A stretch of DNA of 36,534 nt, from the IMG/VR virus record IMGVR_UViG_3300009285_000349, positions 1 to 36,534 of that record; one strand, written 5' to 3'. The notes under the pieces were generated by a model, which had not been told where the DNA came from, ran no database searches, and saw nothing but the letters and a program-made list of their open reading frames with translations. A program made the position numbers and the translations under genes. This document shows, in pieces, positions 5,055 through 11,120 of this stretch. This DNA is from a virus. Every line of letters starts with the position of its first letter. Positions within the stretch are counted from its first letter, which is position 1.

Positions 5055-5068
5055 CTTTAATATTAAAG
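5055..5068. promoter_or_regulatory. 14-bp perfect palindrome, candidate RHH operator
   Basis: CTTTAATATTAAAG is perfectly palindromic and ends 10 nt before the ATG of a ribbon-helix-helix protein. RHH repressors commonly bind such sites to control their own operon. The overlapping TAACTTTA (5052-5059) could be a poor -7 box with TTG at 5027, but the 22-nt spacing is too long. Confidence 0.5.
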
Positions 5069-5078
5069 AGTATATATA

Positions 5079-5288
5079 ATGGGCAAACGTAAACAAATAG
5101 GTATTAAGTTACCAATTATGCTAATAAGTATTATTGATGAAATATCTATCCAGCAGGCAAAATCAAGAACTACTTTTATTGAAGAAGCAGTAAGAGAAAA
5201 ATTGAATCAGCTTAAAGTGAAGATTCCAACTAAGTATAAAGAGCCAATATATTATAATTCAGTTGAAGATATACCATTTGAGGAGTAA
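5079..5288 (+). CDS. Ribbon-helix-helix DNA-binding protein
   Basis: A 69-aa product starts at ATG 5079. It has the RHH (CopG/Arc) layout: a basic strand KRKQIGIKLP (3-12), helix A (ISIIDEISIQQA) and helix B starting SRTTFIEEAVREKLNQLK (about 29-46). Such dimers bind DNA with the paired strands in the major groove. The acidic tail (YYNSVEDIPFEE) may contact a partner. It is the first gene of the plus-strand phage module, directly behind a 14-bp palindrome, so an autoregulatory repressor is likely. A toxin partner is not evident, because the next gene is a zinc-knuckle protein. Confidence 0.85.
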   Translation: MGKRKQIGIKLPIMLISIIDEISIQQAKSRTTFIEEAVREKLNQLKVKIPTKYKEPIYYNSVEDIPFEE

Positions 5289-5289
5289 T

Positions 5290-5517
5290 ATGAAATGTAC
5301 TGCTTGTAAAAAAGAGATAGTATTCTGCTTAACTAAAAATGGTAACCGTATTCCAGTTGATGCTGAAACGCTAAGCGAAGAAGACAAATTATGGTTAATT
5401 AACAGACCAAAAGAAAACTATAATGAGCTGCTACCATTTAGATATGGAGAACATATTGCTCATTTCGCAACTTGCACTAATCCAGATTATTTTAGAAAGG
5501 AGAAAAATGATAAATAA
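5290..5517 (+). CDS. Small CxxC zinc-binding protein
   Basis: A 75-aa product starts at ATG 5290, one base after the RHH stop codon. It begins MKCTACKKEIVFCLTKNGNRIPVDAE and ends with HIAHFATCTNPDYFRKEK. Two Cys near the N-terminus and a distal H...H...C give a plausible single zinc site. Phages often encode such proteins ('KCxxCgxxi...vPvda...'), with no assigned function. Its 3' end overlaps the next ORF by 11 nt, consistent with an operon. Confidence 0.75.
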   Translation: MKCTACKKEIVFCLTKNGNRIPVDAETLSEEDKLWLINRPKENYNELLPFRYGEHIAHFATCTNPDYFRKEKNDK

Positions 5518-5764
5518 TATTAAAAAGATTCTTGAAGAAGTGGAACAAGAATATAATCGTGCATTAGAATTACATGGTAATTTCAATTCTTATCACGAAG
5601 GTTATGCAGTTATACTCGAAGAACTTGAAGAACTTTGGGATGAAATAAAAAAACGTATTCCGAGTAAAACAGAACTACGTGAAGAAGCTATTCAATTAAC
5701 TGCAATGGGATTAAAATTTATTACATTAATAGATGGAATTAAAAATGTTACACCTAATAAGTAA
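5507..5764 (+). CDS. MazG-like / NTP pyrophosphohydrolase-type protein
   Basis: An 85-aa product. I chose ATG 5507 because AGAAAGGAG precedes it closely; the frame is open upstream. The sequence contains HGNFNSYHEGYAVILEELEELWDEIKK (about 23-49) and LREEAIQLTAMGLKFI (about 57-72). This is the compact all-alpha MazG-like arrangement common in phages, with an ExxE pair in the first block and an E/A-rich second helix. These proteins are thought to hydrolyse nucleoside triphosphates, possibly (d)NTPs or alarmones. Catalysis is not shown here. Confidence 0.75.
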   Translation: MINNIKKILEEVEQEYNRALELHGNFNSYHEGYAVILEELEELWDEIKKRIPSKTELREEAIQLTAMGLKFITLIDGIKNVTPNK

Positions 5765-5999
5765 AAAAGACCCAACCAAAATGATGTTAGTAGCATTATC
5801 AGAAGAAGATTATGATACTATGAAGATTTTATGGGATAAAGGAATATTATTTGGTGCATATTCTTTCCAACATCTTAATAAGATGGAATCTAATAATCCT
5901 AATTGGGATAAATATAAAACACTCATAGAAAAATTTCCTTCTGCTAAAGGCATATTACATGTGAATATAGTAACTGGTTTCGCTAAAGGTGTCCAATGA
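5745..5999 (+). CDS. Hypothetical early phage protein
   Basis: An 84-aa product if started at ATG 5745 (MLHLISKKDPTKMMLV); an in-frame ATG at 5733 is also possible. It overlaps the MazG-like gene and overlaps the methyltransferase start by 4 nt (ATGA). The sequence is a mixed alpha/beta domain with ALSEEDYDTMKILWDKG and GILHVNIVTGFAKGV. No family is recognised. Translational coupling on both sides supports it as real. Confidence 0.65.
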   Translation: MLHLISKKDPTKMMLVALSEEDYDTMKILWDKGILFGAYSFQHLNKMESNNPNWDKYKTLIEKFPSAKGILHVNIVTGFAKGVQ

Positions 6000-6685
6000 A
6001 ATTATACTATAAGGAAGAAGGGATAAGAGTATATAATGGCGATTGCAAAAATATGTTTAAAAATTTGCCAGATAAATCTATTAGACTAATATTCGCAGAC
6101 CCACCTTATGGGATTAATTTAGAATACGATTCTCCATTTATAGACACTCCAGAATATTATTTGGATATGACCAATTTATTATTGACCGAAGGATTACGAG
6201 TAGCTGAAACAATGGTAATAACACCTGGTGGTTATACTAATGTTGAAATTTGGAAACAAATATGTAGAGAGAAAAAGATAGACTGGTTTAGATTTTGTTG
6301 GTATAAAGGTGCTATGCCGCATAGAAGTAAGGTTGGATTCGCACATTGGGAAGAAGTTCTTATATTTGGGAAGATGTATGCTGGAATCCCCGATTATCTA
6401 TATATTGCGCCGGAGGGGAATAAACAAGGTCATGCTTGTCCTAAACCAGTAGGGTTACCAATGTTTTTTATAGATGCATATACTAAGGAAAATGATTTAG
6501 TATATGACCCATTCTTAGGTAGCGGTACGACATTAATAGCATGTAAAATGAACAATAGAAAGGGGATAGGCACGGAATTATCGCTAACATATTCAGAAAT
6601 ATGCGCTAAACGTATATCTGAAACTATGAGATTTGGTAAAGATAATGATGAAATTTTTAATCAAACAGATTTATTTAGGAGTTAA
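5996..6685 (+). CDS. Site-specific DNA methyltransferase (N6A or N4C), beta type
   Basis: A 229-aa product starts at ATG 5996. Catalytic motif IV DPPY is at residues 35-38 (LIFADPPYGI), and the SAM-binding motif DPFLGSGTT is at 171-179 near the C-terminus. This order (IV before I) defines the beta class. An HxxxKPxxL-like segment (HACPKPVGLP, about 147-155) fits just before motif I. It transfers methyl from SAM to adenine N6 or cytosine N4 in DNA. At this size there is little room for a separate specificity domain. No restriction enzyme gene is nearby, so it is probably an orphan methylase protecting phage DNA or altering host control. Confidence 0.92.
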   Translation: MKLYYKEEGIRVYNGDCKNMFKNLPDKSIRLIFADPPYGINLEYDSPFIDTPEYYLDMTNLLLTEGLRVAETMVITPGGYTNVEIWKQICREKKIDWFRFCWYKGAMPHRSKVGFAHWEEVLIFGKMYAGIPDYLYIAPEGNKQGHACPKPVGLPMFFIDAYTKENDLVYDPFLGSGTTLIACKMNNRKGIGTELSLTYSEICAKRISETMRFGKDNDEIFNQTDLFRS

Positions 6686-6906
6686 TATGGACAAACAAAC
6701 AATGGATAAATGTTATAGTTAGCATATTATTAATAATAGCTATGCTGGTAACAATATATTATTATAAATATAAAAATATTGAAAAATATATTTGTTTATG
6801 CATATGTGCAGTGCTTGGTTGTGCATTAATTATTACCACTTTATTTGGCATTCTTTATTTAACTAATCCAGAGTATTATGCATTTAAATCTTTAATAGGA
6901 AAGTAA
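6686..6906 (+). pseudogene. Small two-helix membrane protein with disrupted 5' end
   Basis: A good Shine-Dalgarno (TTTAGGAG) precedes ATG 6687, but that frame stops after 11 codons (MDKQTMDKCYS). Shifting one base gives an open frame from 6685 that reads WTNKQWINVIVSILLIIAML, continues through a second hydrophobic segment (ICLCICAVLGCALIITTLFG), and ends in TAA 6904-6906. A one-base change just after the start would restore a roughly 73-aa two-TM protein. Otherwise translation could start at ATG 6742, giving 54 aa with only the second helix complete. An assembly error, a real frameshift, or a rare ATA start remain possible. Confidence 0.55.
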
Positions 6907-6907
6907 T

Positions 6908-7378
6908 ATGGAAATTAAAATTACAATACTCGGTGAACCTTATGTAAAGAAGAATGGCGTAAGACATTCTATGTTTTATAAAGATAGAAATGGACGTAAA
7001 GTTCCAAGAGAACATCCGGTCACATATTATTCTGAACCATATAAAGAATGGGCTAAGAAAGCTATCATAGCTTGTGGAGACTTTAAAACTAAACATCATG
7101 CAGAATATGAATTTCCTTTAGATGGCAAATACAATCTTAAATGTTTATTCTATCTGGACAAAGACAAGAAAGTAGATTTAACTAATCTAATGGAAGGTAT
7201 CCAAGATGTATTAGCTGGTAATCCAGGTATAGATGTAGCTGATAAATCTTATTATCAAATATTGGCAGATGATTCTACAAGATTCATTGGCTCAATAGAT
7301 GGCAGTAGAGTTATTTGTTTACCTTCCGAACCAGCAAGAGTAGAAGTAACTATAACTGATTTTAAATGGACTATATAA
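6908..7378 (+). CDS. RusA-family Holliday junction resolvase
   Basis: A 156-aa product starts at ATG 6908, one base after the previous stop, behind ATAGGAAAG. The N-terminus MEIKITILGEPYVKKNG matches the RusA beta-strand plus basic segment (normally GxPxxKxR/N). The core motif KKVDLTNLMEGIQDVL (88-102) has the acidic residues D90 and D100, and DD 121-122 in ILADDSTRFIG completes the usual acidic set. RusA dimers resolve branched DNA, in phages before or during packaging. The length fits the family, with a C-terminal strand of the VEVTI type. Confidence 0.88.
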   Translation: MEIKITILGEPYVKKNGVRHSMFYKDRNGRKVPREHPVTYYSEPYKEWAKKAIIACGDFKTKHHAEYEFPLDGKYNLKCLFYLDKDKKVDLTNLMEGIQDVLAGNPGIDVADKSYYQILADDSTRFIGSIDGSRVICLPSEPARVEVTITDFKWTI

Positions 7379-7387
7379 TATGCTCCT

Positions 7388-7501
7388 ATTTCTTCCCCGA
7401 AAACGGCTTCCAAATTTGACTTATACGGGTTTAGTTTATCAAGTCAATACTTATATCAAGGTAGGCAAACAAATTGAGCCTTGAGGCTATACGGAAGAAA
7501 T
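7388..7501. repeat. 114-bp noncoding element sharing its ends with an in-gene segment at 17603-17718
   Basis: It starts with ATTTCTTCCCCGAAAACGG and ends GGAAGAAAT, so the outer 9 bp form an inverted repeat. The same 19-mer and the same terminal 9-mer bound a 116-bp segment at 17603-17718, and CAATACTT and CCTTGA(G/A)GCT recur at nearly the same offsets. Inside are CCG-AAAA-CGG, TTGACTT/AAGTCAA and AGCC-TTGA-GGCT hairpins. It lies in the gap between rusA and the next ORF. Its nature is unknown. Confidence 0.5.
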
Positions 7502-7535
7502 TAAGGCAATTTTGATAATATACCCAAGAGATTTT

Positions 7536-7766
7536 ATGAGCACTGATACAAATAAGTCTTTTATCGTAACTAAGTTACTTACACATATAGGTAAGGACAT
7601 TAGGACTACCACAAGCAAAGTGTTTAGAGTGGGTGAAATAGTAACCAAAGATGTATTGTATAAATATTCTGCTGATAAAGGAATGATTATAGAATTACAC
7701 CCAAATATAATATTTATCATGGACAATAAAAAAATAATCCATCTAATAGCTAAGGAAAAGAAATGA
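7536..7766 (+). CDS. Hypothetical phage protein
   Basis: A 76-aa product starts at ATG 7536 (MSTDTNKSFIVTKLLTHIG), chosen because AAGAGA lies just upstream; the frame is open to 7512. It appears to be an alpha/beta fold with strands VFRVGEIV and GMIIELHPNIIFIM. Its stop overlaps the next ATG (ATGA). No family is recognised. The minus-strand ORF over the same bases is a shadow. Confidence 0.65.
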   Translation: MSTDTNKSFIVTKLLTHIGKDIRTTTSKVFRVGEIVTKDVLYKYSADKGMIIELHPNIIFIMDNKKIIHLIAKEKK

Positions 7767-7846
7767 GAACTAACTGGAAAATAATATTATTATTAATCAT
7801 CATAGGAACATTACAATATTTTTTAATTAGATGGATATTCAATTAG
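7763..7846 (+). CDS. 27-aa single-span membrane peptide
   Basis: The ORF starts with the ATG overlapping the previous TGA and ends TAG 7844-7846. The product is MRTNWKIILLLIIIGTLQYF plus LIRWIFN, a single transmembrane helix with positive N-terminal residues. Tight coupling and the AGGAG of the following gene right behind it support translation. Tiny TM proteins of this kind are common in phage early operons. Function unknown. Confidence 0.5.
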   Translation: MRTNWKIILLLIIIGTLQYFLIRWIFN

Positions 7847-7855
7847 GAGAATGAA

Positions 7856-8113
7856 ATGAATTTAGAAAATGAAATGTTTGAAGCAAGGATTAAAGATGAT
7901 GATATGTCAACAGAATCTATAATCAATCTGCATGATGCCATCCGCATTGCTAAAGAGTATGCAGAAAAAAGATATAATCAAGCACAATATGATTTAATTA
8001 TAATGATAATCCAAGATATGTTTAATGCTTGTTCATTAAATCTTCCTCTTGAATATGTGGGCAATCTAAAAAAGCAATTAAAATCTAAACTTGCAACGGA
8101 GACAGAGAAATGA
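7856..8113 (+). CDS. Hypothetical helical phage protein
   Basis: An 85-aa product starts at ATG 7856 behind TTAGGAGAATGAA. It is almost fully helical (DAIRIAKEYAEKRYNQAQYDLIIMIIQDMF, then GNLKKQLKSKLATE). It overlaps the following gene by 4 nt (ATGA). Its layout resembles small DNA-metabolism accessory proteins but no family is recognised. Confidence 0.7.
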   Translation: MNLENEMFEARIKDDDMSTESIINLHDAIRIAKEYAEKRYNQAQYDLIIMIIQDMFNACSLNLPLEYVGNLKKQLKSKLATETEK

Positions 8114-8430
8114 AAGAACTGAAAGAAAAGTTTATGAAACAATTTAATTTATGGACAAAATTAGAATTTGAAGGTGAAGAAAGTTTTACTACTTGTGATG
8201 AAAATGTTTGGCAATTCATCGAACAAAACTTCATATCCAAAAATGAATTTATCGCAATAGACCAACATCAGTTTATTGTGAATGATTTAGAGAAGCAATT
8301 CTCCGAAGCGAAAAAACAAATCAACACAATACAAGCAAACCTTATACGAAGAGTTGATATAATATTAAGTGAACCAGATGGGATAGTAAGAGAAATAATG
8401 ATAAACAATTTATTAACAAATTTATTTTAA
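8110..8430 (+). CDS. Hypothetical coiled-coil phage protein
   Basis: A 106-aa product starts in the ATGA overlap at 8110. The N-terminal half is mixed (LWTKLEFEGEESFTTCDENVWQFIEQ). The C-terminal half has a coiled-coil-like helix (VNDLEKQFSEAKKQINTIQAN) and ends in a hydrophobic helix. It belongs to the plus-strand operon. No family is recognised. Confidence 0.7.
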   Translation: MKELKEKFMKQFNLWTKLEFEGEESFTTCDENVWQFIEQNFISKNEFIAIDQHQFIVNDLEKQFSEAKKQINTIQANLIRRVDIILSEPDGIVREIMINNLLTNLF

Positions 8431-8450
8431 TTAATCCAGAAGGAGAAAGT

Positions 8451-8549
8451 ATGAAATTACCAACATACGAAGAACTAAGAAAAATGATTTTATTAATGAC
8501 ATCTAAAAATGCAAAGATGAATGATGAATTAGAAAAACAGAAAAAGTGA
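8451..8549 (+). CDS. 32-aa phage peptide, last gene of plus-strand module
   Basis: ATG 8451 follows a strong AGAAGGAGAAAG Shine-Dalgarno; the ORF ends TGA 8547-8549. The product (MKLPTYEELRKMILLMTSKN...) is a short amphipathic helix rich in Met and Lys. The ribosome site is one of the best in the module, which is the main support. Function unknown. Confidence 0.5.
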   Translation: MKLPTYEELRKMILLMTSKNAKMNDELEKQKK

Positions 8550-8700
8550 ATAAAGTGAATAAATAGAACCTATCCGATGTTCAATATTTTTGATCATAAC
8601 CCCCTCTATAAACCTCTAAGTAAGAGAGACTGGTACGAACAGTCAATCAGAACTTAGAGGCAATGAGGGTAGAACCACCTTAAAATAAAGGTGCGCCCGT
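8550..8700. other. Convergent intergenic region
   Basis: These 151 bases lie between the last plus-strand stop and the minus-strand stop at 8701. No ORF with a ribosome site is seen. Most of it is the candidate structured RNA. No plus-strand terminator with a U-tract is present. Confidence 0.6.
8598..8693. ncRNA. Candidate structured RNA between convergent modules
   Basis: This noncoding stretch folds into nested helices: CCCTC 8602-8606 with GAGGG 8665-8669; CCTCTAAGT 8613-8621 with ACTTAGAGG 8652-8660 (9 bp perfect); and GACTG 8628-8632 with CAGTC 8640-8644 across a 7-nt loop. An asymmetric internal loop lies at AAGAGA/AATCAGA. A separate hairpin, CACCTT 8676-8681/AAGGTG 8688-8693, follows. 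No U-tract follows any helix, so these are not ordinary terminators. The strand cannot be decided. No known riboswitch or ribozyme core was recognised. Confidence 0.5.
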
Positions 8701-8934
8701 CTATCCTATATGCAATGAAACACTTCGTAAACCTTTCAGAGAATCAAATCTGTTTTGGAAACCTTGTTGATGGGTGTGATTAAACTTAGAGGTCGCACTT
8801 ATTGATGGGGACAGTTTGGGTGCATTTTTTACATCAACATTTTCATTACTATCCACTTTATTTTCTTCACTTCTGGGCGGAGAAGTTTGCGGTATAAAGT
8901 TGTTTCTAAGACCGTATTTATTTTTAATAAACAT
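8701..8934 (-). CDS. 77-aa ORF from its own promoter, possibly leaderless
   Basis: ATG at 8934-8932 lies 4 nt after a TATATTTG box, so transcription from that promoter would begin on or beside the start codon. No Shine-Dalgarno fits. The product is hydrophilic and probably disordered (Ser/Asn/Pro-rich, ENKVDSNENVDVKNAPKLSPS) with a basic end. The unit is separated from the late operon by a strong terminator. The alternative is that the transcript is an RNA and the ORF is incidental, since the candidate structured RNA follows the stop codon on this strand. Confidence 0.45.
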   Translation of the reverse strand: MFIKNKYGLRNNFIPQTSPPRSEENKVDSNENVDVKNAPKLSPSISATSKFNHTHQQGFQNRFDSLKGLRSVSLHIG

Positions 8935-8938
8935 ATTG

Positions 8939-8968
8939 CAAATATAATATTGAATTTCAATTTGTCAA
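8939..8968 (-). promoter_or_regulatory. Bacteroidota-type promoter (TTG-N19-TATATTTG)
   Basis: The minus strand has TTGACA beginning at 8968 and TATATTTG at 8946-8939 with exactly 19 nt between TTG and the -7 box. The surrounding TATTGACA and TTATATTTG match the terL promoter at 34989-35018. It drives the 8701-8934 unit. Confidence 0.75.
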
Positions 8969-8979
8969 TAGGTGCATAT

Positions 8980-9013
8980 AAAAAAAATAGCCACTCTGTT
9001 TAGAAGTGGCTAT
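8980..9013 (-). terminator. Rho-independent terminator of the late operon
   Basis: On the minus strand a 9-bp perfect stem (8987-8995 with 9005-9013) with a 9-nt loop is followed directly by a run of U (8986-8980). It lies 48 nt after the stop codon of the last lysis gene and just before a new promoter. Confidence 0.88.
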
Positions 9014-9060
9014 CTCTACAATAGATTCAGTTTATAGTCAAGAAGTTATCCCAACAGAAT

Positions 9061-9504
9061 CTATTTAGGTTCATCAACTATTTTGATTTCCACTTTCTCC
9101 TTATTAATTAATATGGAATTAACAACTGCTACATATACTTTAAGATATGCTTCTGTAGAATTAATTAACTTAAAGTCTTGTTCTTGTTTCCCTAACAAAA
9201 TACAGCCGGATGTGTCTTCGTCAGTATTACCAATATGGATATAGATAAACTGGAAATTAGGAACATTCTGCAACCAAAGCATACCTTCATGAATACCAGG
9301 AAATTTCTTAGCATACTTCTTGGTCATTTCTCCATTCTTCTGCAACTTAATTTCATAAGTTCCAGCCGGAATACGAGTTTCGTGCATTACTTTTACTTCT
9401 CTTTTCTCGTCCTCTAATGTAAAACACAACTTATTACCATTGATATACAACTCGCCTACTGTCGCATCTTCATTAGATTTTCTACGGAATAATTCTAATA
9501 ACAT
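9061..9504 (-). CDS. DUF5675 family protein, lysis module
   Basis: A 147-aa product with the DUF5675 pattern: VGELYINGNKLCFTLEDE (16-33), RIPAGTYEI (44-52), NVPNFQFIYIHIGN (80-93) and DTSGCILLG (97-105). This family is frequent in phages of Gram-negative hosts, usually beside holins. The IHIGN...SGCIL combination recalls the His...Ser-x-Gly-Cys core of L,D-transpeptidase (YkuD) domains, so peptidoglycan activity is conceivable but unproven. It is the last gene of the late operon, 8 nt after the spanin-like gene. No other endolysin is seen in the window. Confidence 0.82.
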   Translation of the reverse strand: MLLELFRRKSNEDATVGELYINGNKLCFTLEDEKREVKVMHETRIPAGTYEIKLQKNGEMTKKYAKKFPGIHEGMLWLQNVPNFQFIYIHIGNTDEDTSGCILLGKQEQDFKLINSTEAYLKVYVAVVNSILINKEKVEIKIVDEPK

Positions 9505-9512
9505 TTATTACC

Positions 9513-10013
9513 TCACCAGAGAATATAGCTGATACCAACACCTAAATACCAACCGAGTTTAAACTGTTTATCTGTATAAACCGCACCACCACCTAACTGT
9601 ATAGCTGGTCTAATACGTCTCCAACCTTCAATCGGTTGTGGTACATATTTAATCACTTCTTTATCTTGATAAACTGTATTAGTAATTTCTTTAGTTTTAA
9701 TATCAGCTTGAATATCAAAGATATCATAAGGCGAATAGAAATATGAAACCGCTATACTATTGCCATCTTTGTCTAAATGAGTAGTATCTGAAGAAACAAC
9801 ATAAATATTATTACCACCAATATGCAAAGTATCGTGCTTAATAACAGGTACTCGTATCTTGATAATGGTAGGCACTTCTTTAATGGTTGTTTCAGTAACG
9901 ACAACTGGCTTAGTAGATTCATATTTAGGCACTTGTAATTTAAATGATAAAATTATAATAACTGAAACTAATAATATGTTAAGCAACCAAGAAACTACTT
10001 CAGATAGCTTCAT
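9513..10013 (-). CDS. Membrane-anchored periplasmic protein, possible single-gene spanin
   Basis: A 166-aa product. Residues 9-25 form one transmembrane helix (WLLNILLVSVIIILSFKL). A long strand-rich periplasmic stretch follows (VVVTETTIKEVPTIIKIRVPVIKHDT). The end (RPAIQLGGGAVYTDKQFKLG, then WYLGVGISYILW) alternates hydrophobic and polar residues and finishes on an aromatic residue, as outer-membrane strands do. An inner-membrane anchor plus an outer-membrane-like end, placed between holin and DUF5675, fits a spanin-type envelope-fusion role. This is inference. It may also be a DUF6808-like phage protein. Confidence 0.6.
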   Translation of the reverse strand: MKLSEVVSWLLNILLVSVIIILSFKLQVPKYESTKPVVVTETTIKEVPTIIKIRVPVIKHDTLHIGGNNIYVVSSDTTHLDKDGNSIAVSYFYSPYDIFDIQADIKTKEITNTVYQDKEVIKYVPQPIEGWRRIRPAIQLGGGAVYTDKQFKLGWYLGVGISYILW

Positions 10014-10243
10014 TATTTTACCTCTGTTTTACCTAATTCATTATTAGAATTAGTGAAGAAGTTCTTTAGCAGATAAGCTACGCCAGCACCTAAACCAGCT
10101 AATCCCAATGTACCTAATTCAGCAAGAGTAGGTAGCTTACCAGACTGTAATGAAGTACCAAGTCCAGTGATGACAACTGTTAATACTGCTACTAAGAAAC
10201 CTTTTGCTACATCTTTCCAATTAAGTGAAAATAAATTGCTCAT
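10013..10243 (-). CDS. Holin-like membrane protein
   Basis: A 76-aa product with two hydrophobic segments (GFLVAVLTVVITGLG, 15-29; LGTLGLAGLGAGVAYLL, 43-59) and a charged C-terminus (NNELGKTEVK). Size and topology fit phage holins, which make inner-membrane lesions to start lysis. It overlaps the next gene by one base, follows AAGGAGAT, and sits in the lysis cluster. Two other small TM proteins nearby could also serve, so the assignment is by context. Confidence 0.7.
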   Translation of the reverse strand: MSNLFSLNWKDVAKGFLVAVLTVVITGLGTSLQSGKLPTLAELGTLGLAGLGAGVAYLLKNFFTNSNNELGKTEVK

Positions 10244-10254
10244 AACATCTCCTT

Positions 10255-10551
10255 TTATTGTTTATGAAATAAGGCAATCAATATGCCTATAATCGTTAAT
10301 AAATTTAATAGTGGCAACAATAAATTACCTAATTTTTGCCATACTTTACCAGGTGTTTCTCTTTGTTCTTTAAGTTTTTTCATATCAACATAGAGTTCAC
10401 CTATTAGTTCAGATGCTTTACGATGTTCTGTTTTACCGTTAATAACAGGTACAGTAAAATCATTACCACGTTCAAGCAAAACTCGTAATGATGATTCAAT
10501 TTTTTTAAGACGGTCTTCGTGCAATGCACAAGTTATTGGTTGTTCTCCCAT
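10255..10551 (-). CDS. C-terminally anchored membrane protein, holin accessory-like
   Basis: A 98-aa product. The soluble N-terminal part (residues 1-70) is helical (HEDRLKKIESSLRVLLERGN). A C-terminal hydrophobic helix follows (LGNLLLPLLNLLTIIGILIALF, 72-93) with HKQ at the end. This XhlA-like plan (coiled coil, then C-terminal TM) often accompanies holins. It ends 11 nt before the holin-like gene. The family is not certain. Confidence 0.65.
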   Translation of the reverse strand: MGEQPITCALHEDRLKKIESSLRVLLERGNDFTVPVINGKTEHRKASELIGELYVDMKKLKEQRETPGKVWQKLGNLLLPLLNLLTIIGILIALFHKQ

Positions 10552-10568
10552 TACAAATCTCCCATCAA

Positions 10569-11120
10569 TTATATTCCATTTATCTGCTCGATTAGTTTAC
10601 TTACATTTATTTCTTCTGTATAATACCAAACATCTTTCCCGTTTTGTCTCGCCCATTCATTCAGTTTTTTACTCTGTCCAAACTTTATCCAAACAATTAG
10701 AAATTTATTCAAGTAAGATTTTTGAATGTGTTTCCAAGTGGATAACTGATTAGTGAATGGTATCTGTATCCTAAAACCAAAAATATTCCATATCTTCCGA
10801 TAGCACGTATAGGTTATTGGGTTGCTTAGTTTGTCAAAAGCATCGTCTGTTAATTCACCAACTACACAGTTGTATTTCTTATACATCACTTTCCAAACTT
10901 CTGGCGTGCTTATAGGCTCGTCTTCATAAAGAGTCAATTCCGGCGCTTGTTTGTAAAAAGATTCTATTTCGGTCATACTGCCCGACAATTTCTCTCTATG
11001 CAATAAATAAAAATCAAAGTCATGCTGGTCTCGAATAAGTATTCTTAATTCTTTGTCCAAGATTGCTCTCTGAATACGCGAATCACCAATTAATCCTCTA
11101 TTTATGCAAGCACCTATCAT
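10569..11120 (-). CDS. Hypothetical phage protein, 183 aa
   Basis: The start overlaps the upstream stop by 4 nt (ATGA). The product is globular with many aromatic residues: HDFDFYLLHREKLSGSMTEI, EVWKVMYKKYNCVVGELTDD, LNEWARQNGKDVWYYTEEIN. No signal peptide, TM helix or catalytic motif is clear. Its place between envelope-associated proteins suggests a late accessory role. No family is recognised. Confidence 0.68.
   Translation of the reverse strand: MIGACINRGLIGDSRIQRAILDKELRILIRDQHDFDFYLLHREKLSGSMTEIESFYKQAPELTLYEDEPISTPEVWKVMYKKYNCVVGELTDDAFDKLSNPITYTCYRKIWNIFGFRIQIPFTNQLSTWKHIQKSYLNKFLIVWIKFGQSKKLNEWARQNGKDVWYYTEEINVSKLIEQINGI

Noticed and set aside
8598-8693. tRNA, hammerhead or hairpin ribozyme
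   Set aside because: The 5-bp stem with a 7-nt loop resembles a T arm on the minus strand, but no acceptor stem or anticodon arm fits, and no CUGANGA/GAAA core is present.
10569-11120. Endolysin assignment for the 183-aa lysis-region protein
   Set aside because: No catalytic motif of muramidase, amidase or peptidase could be seen.
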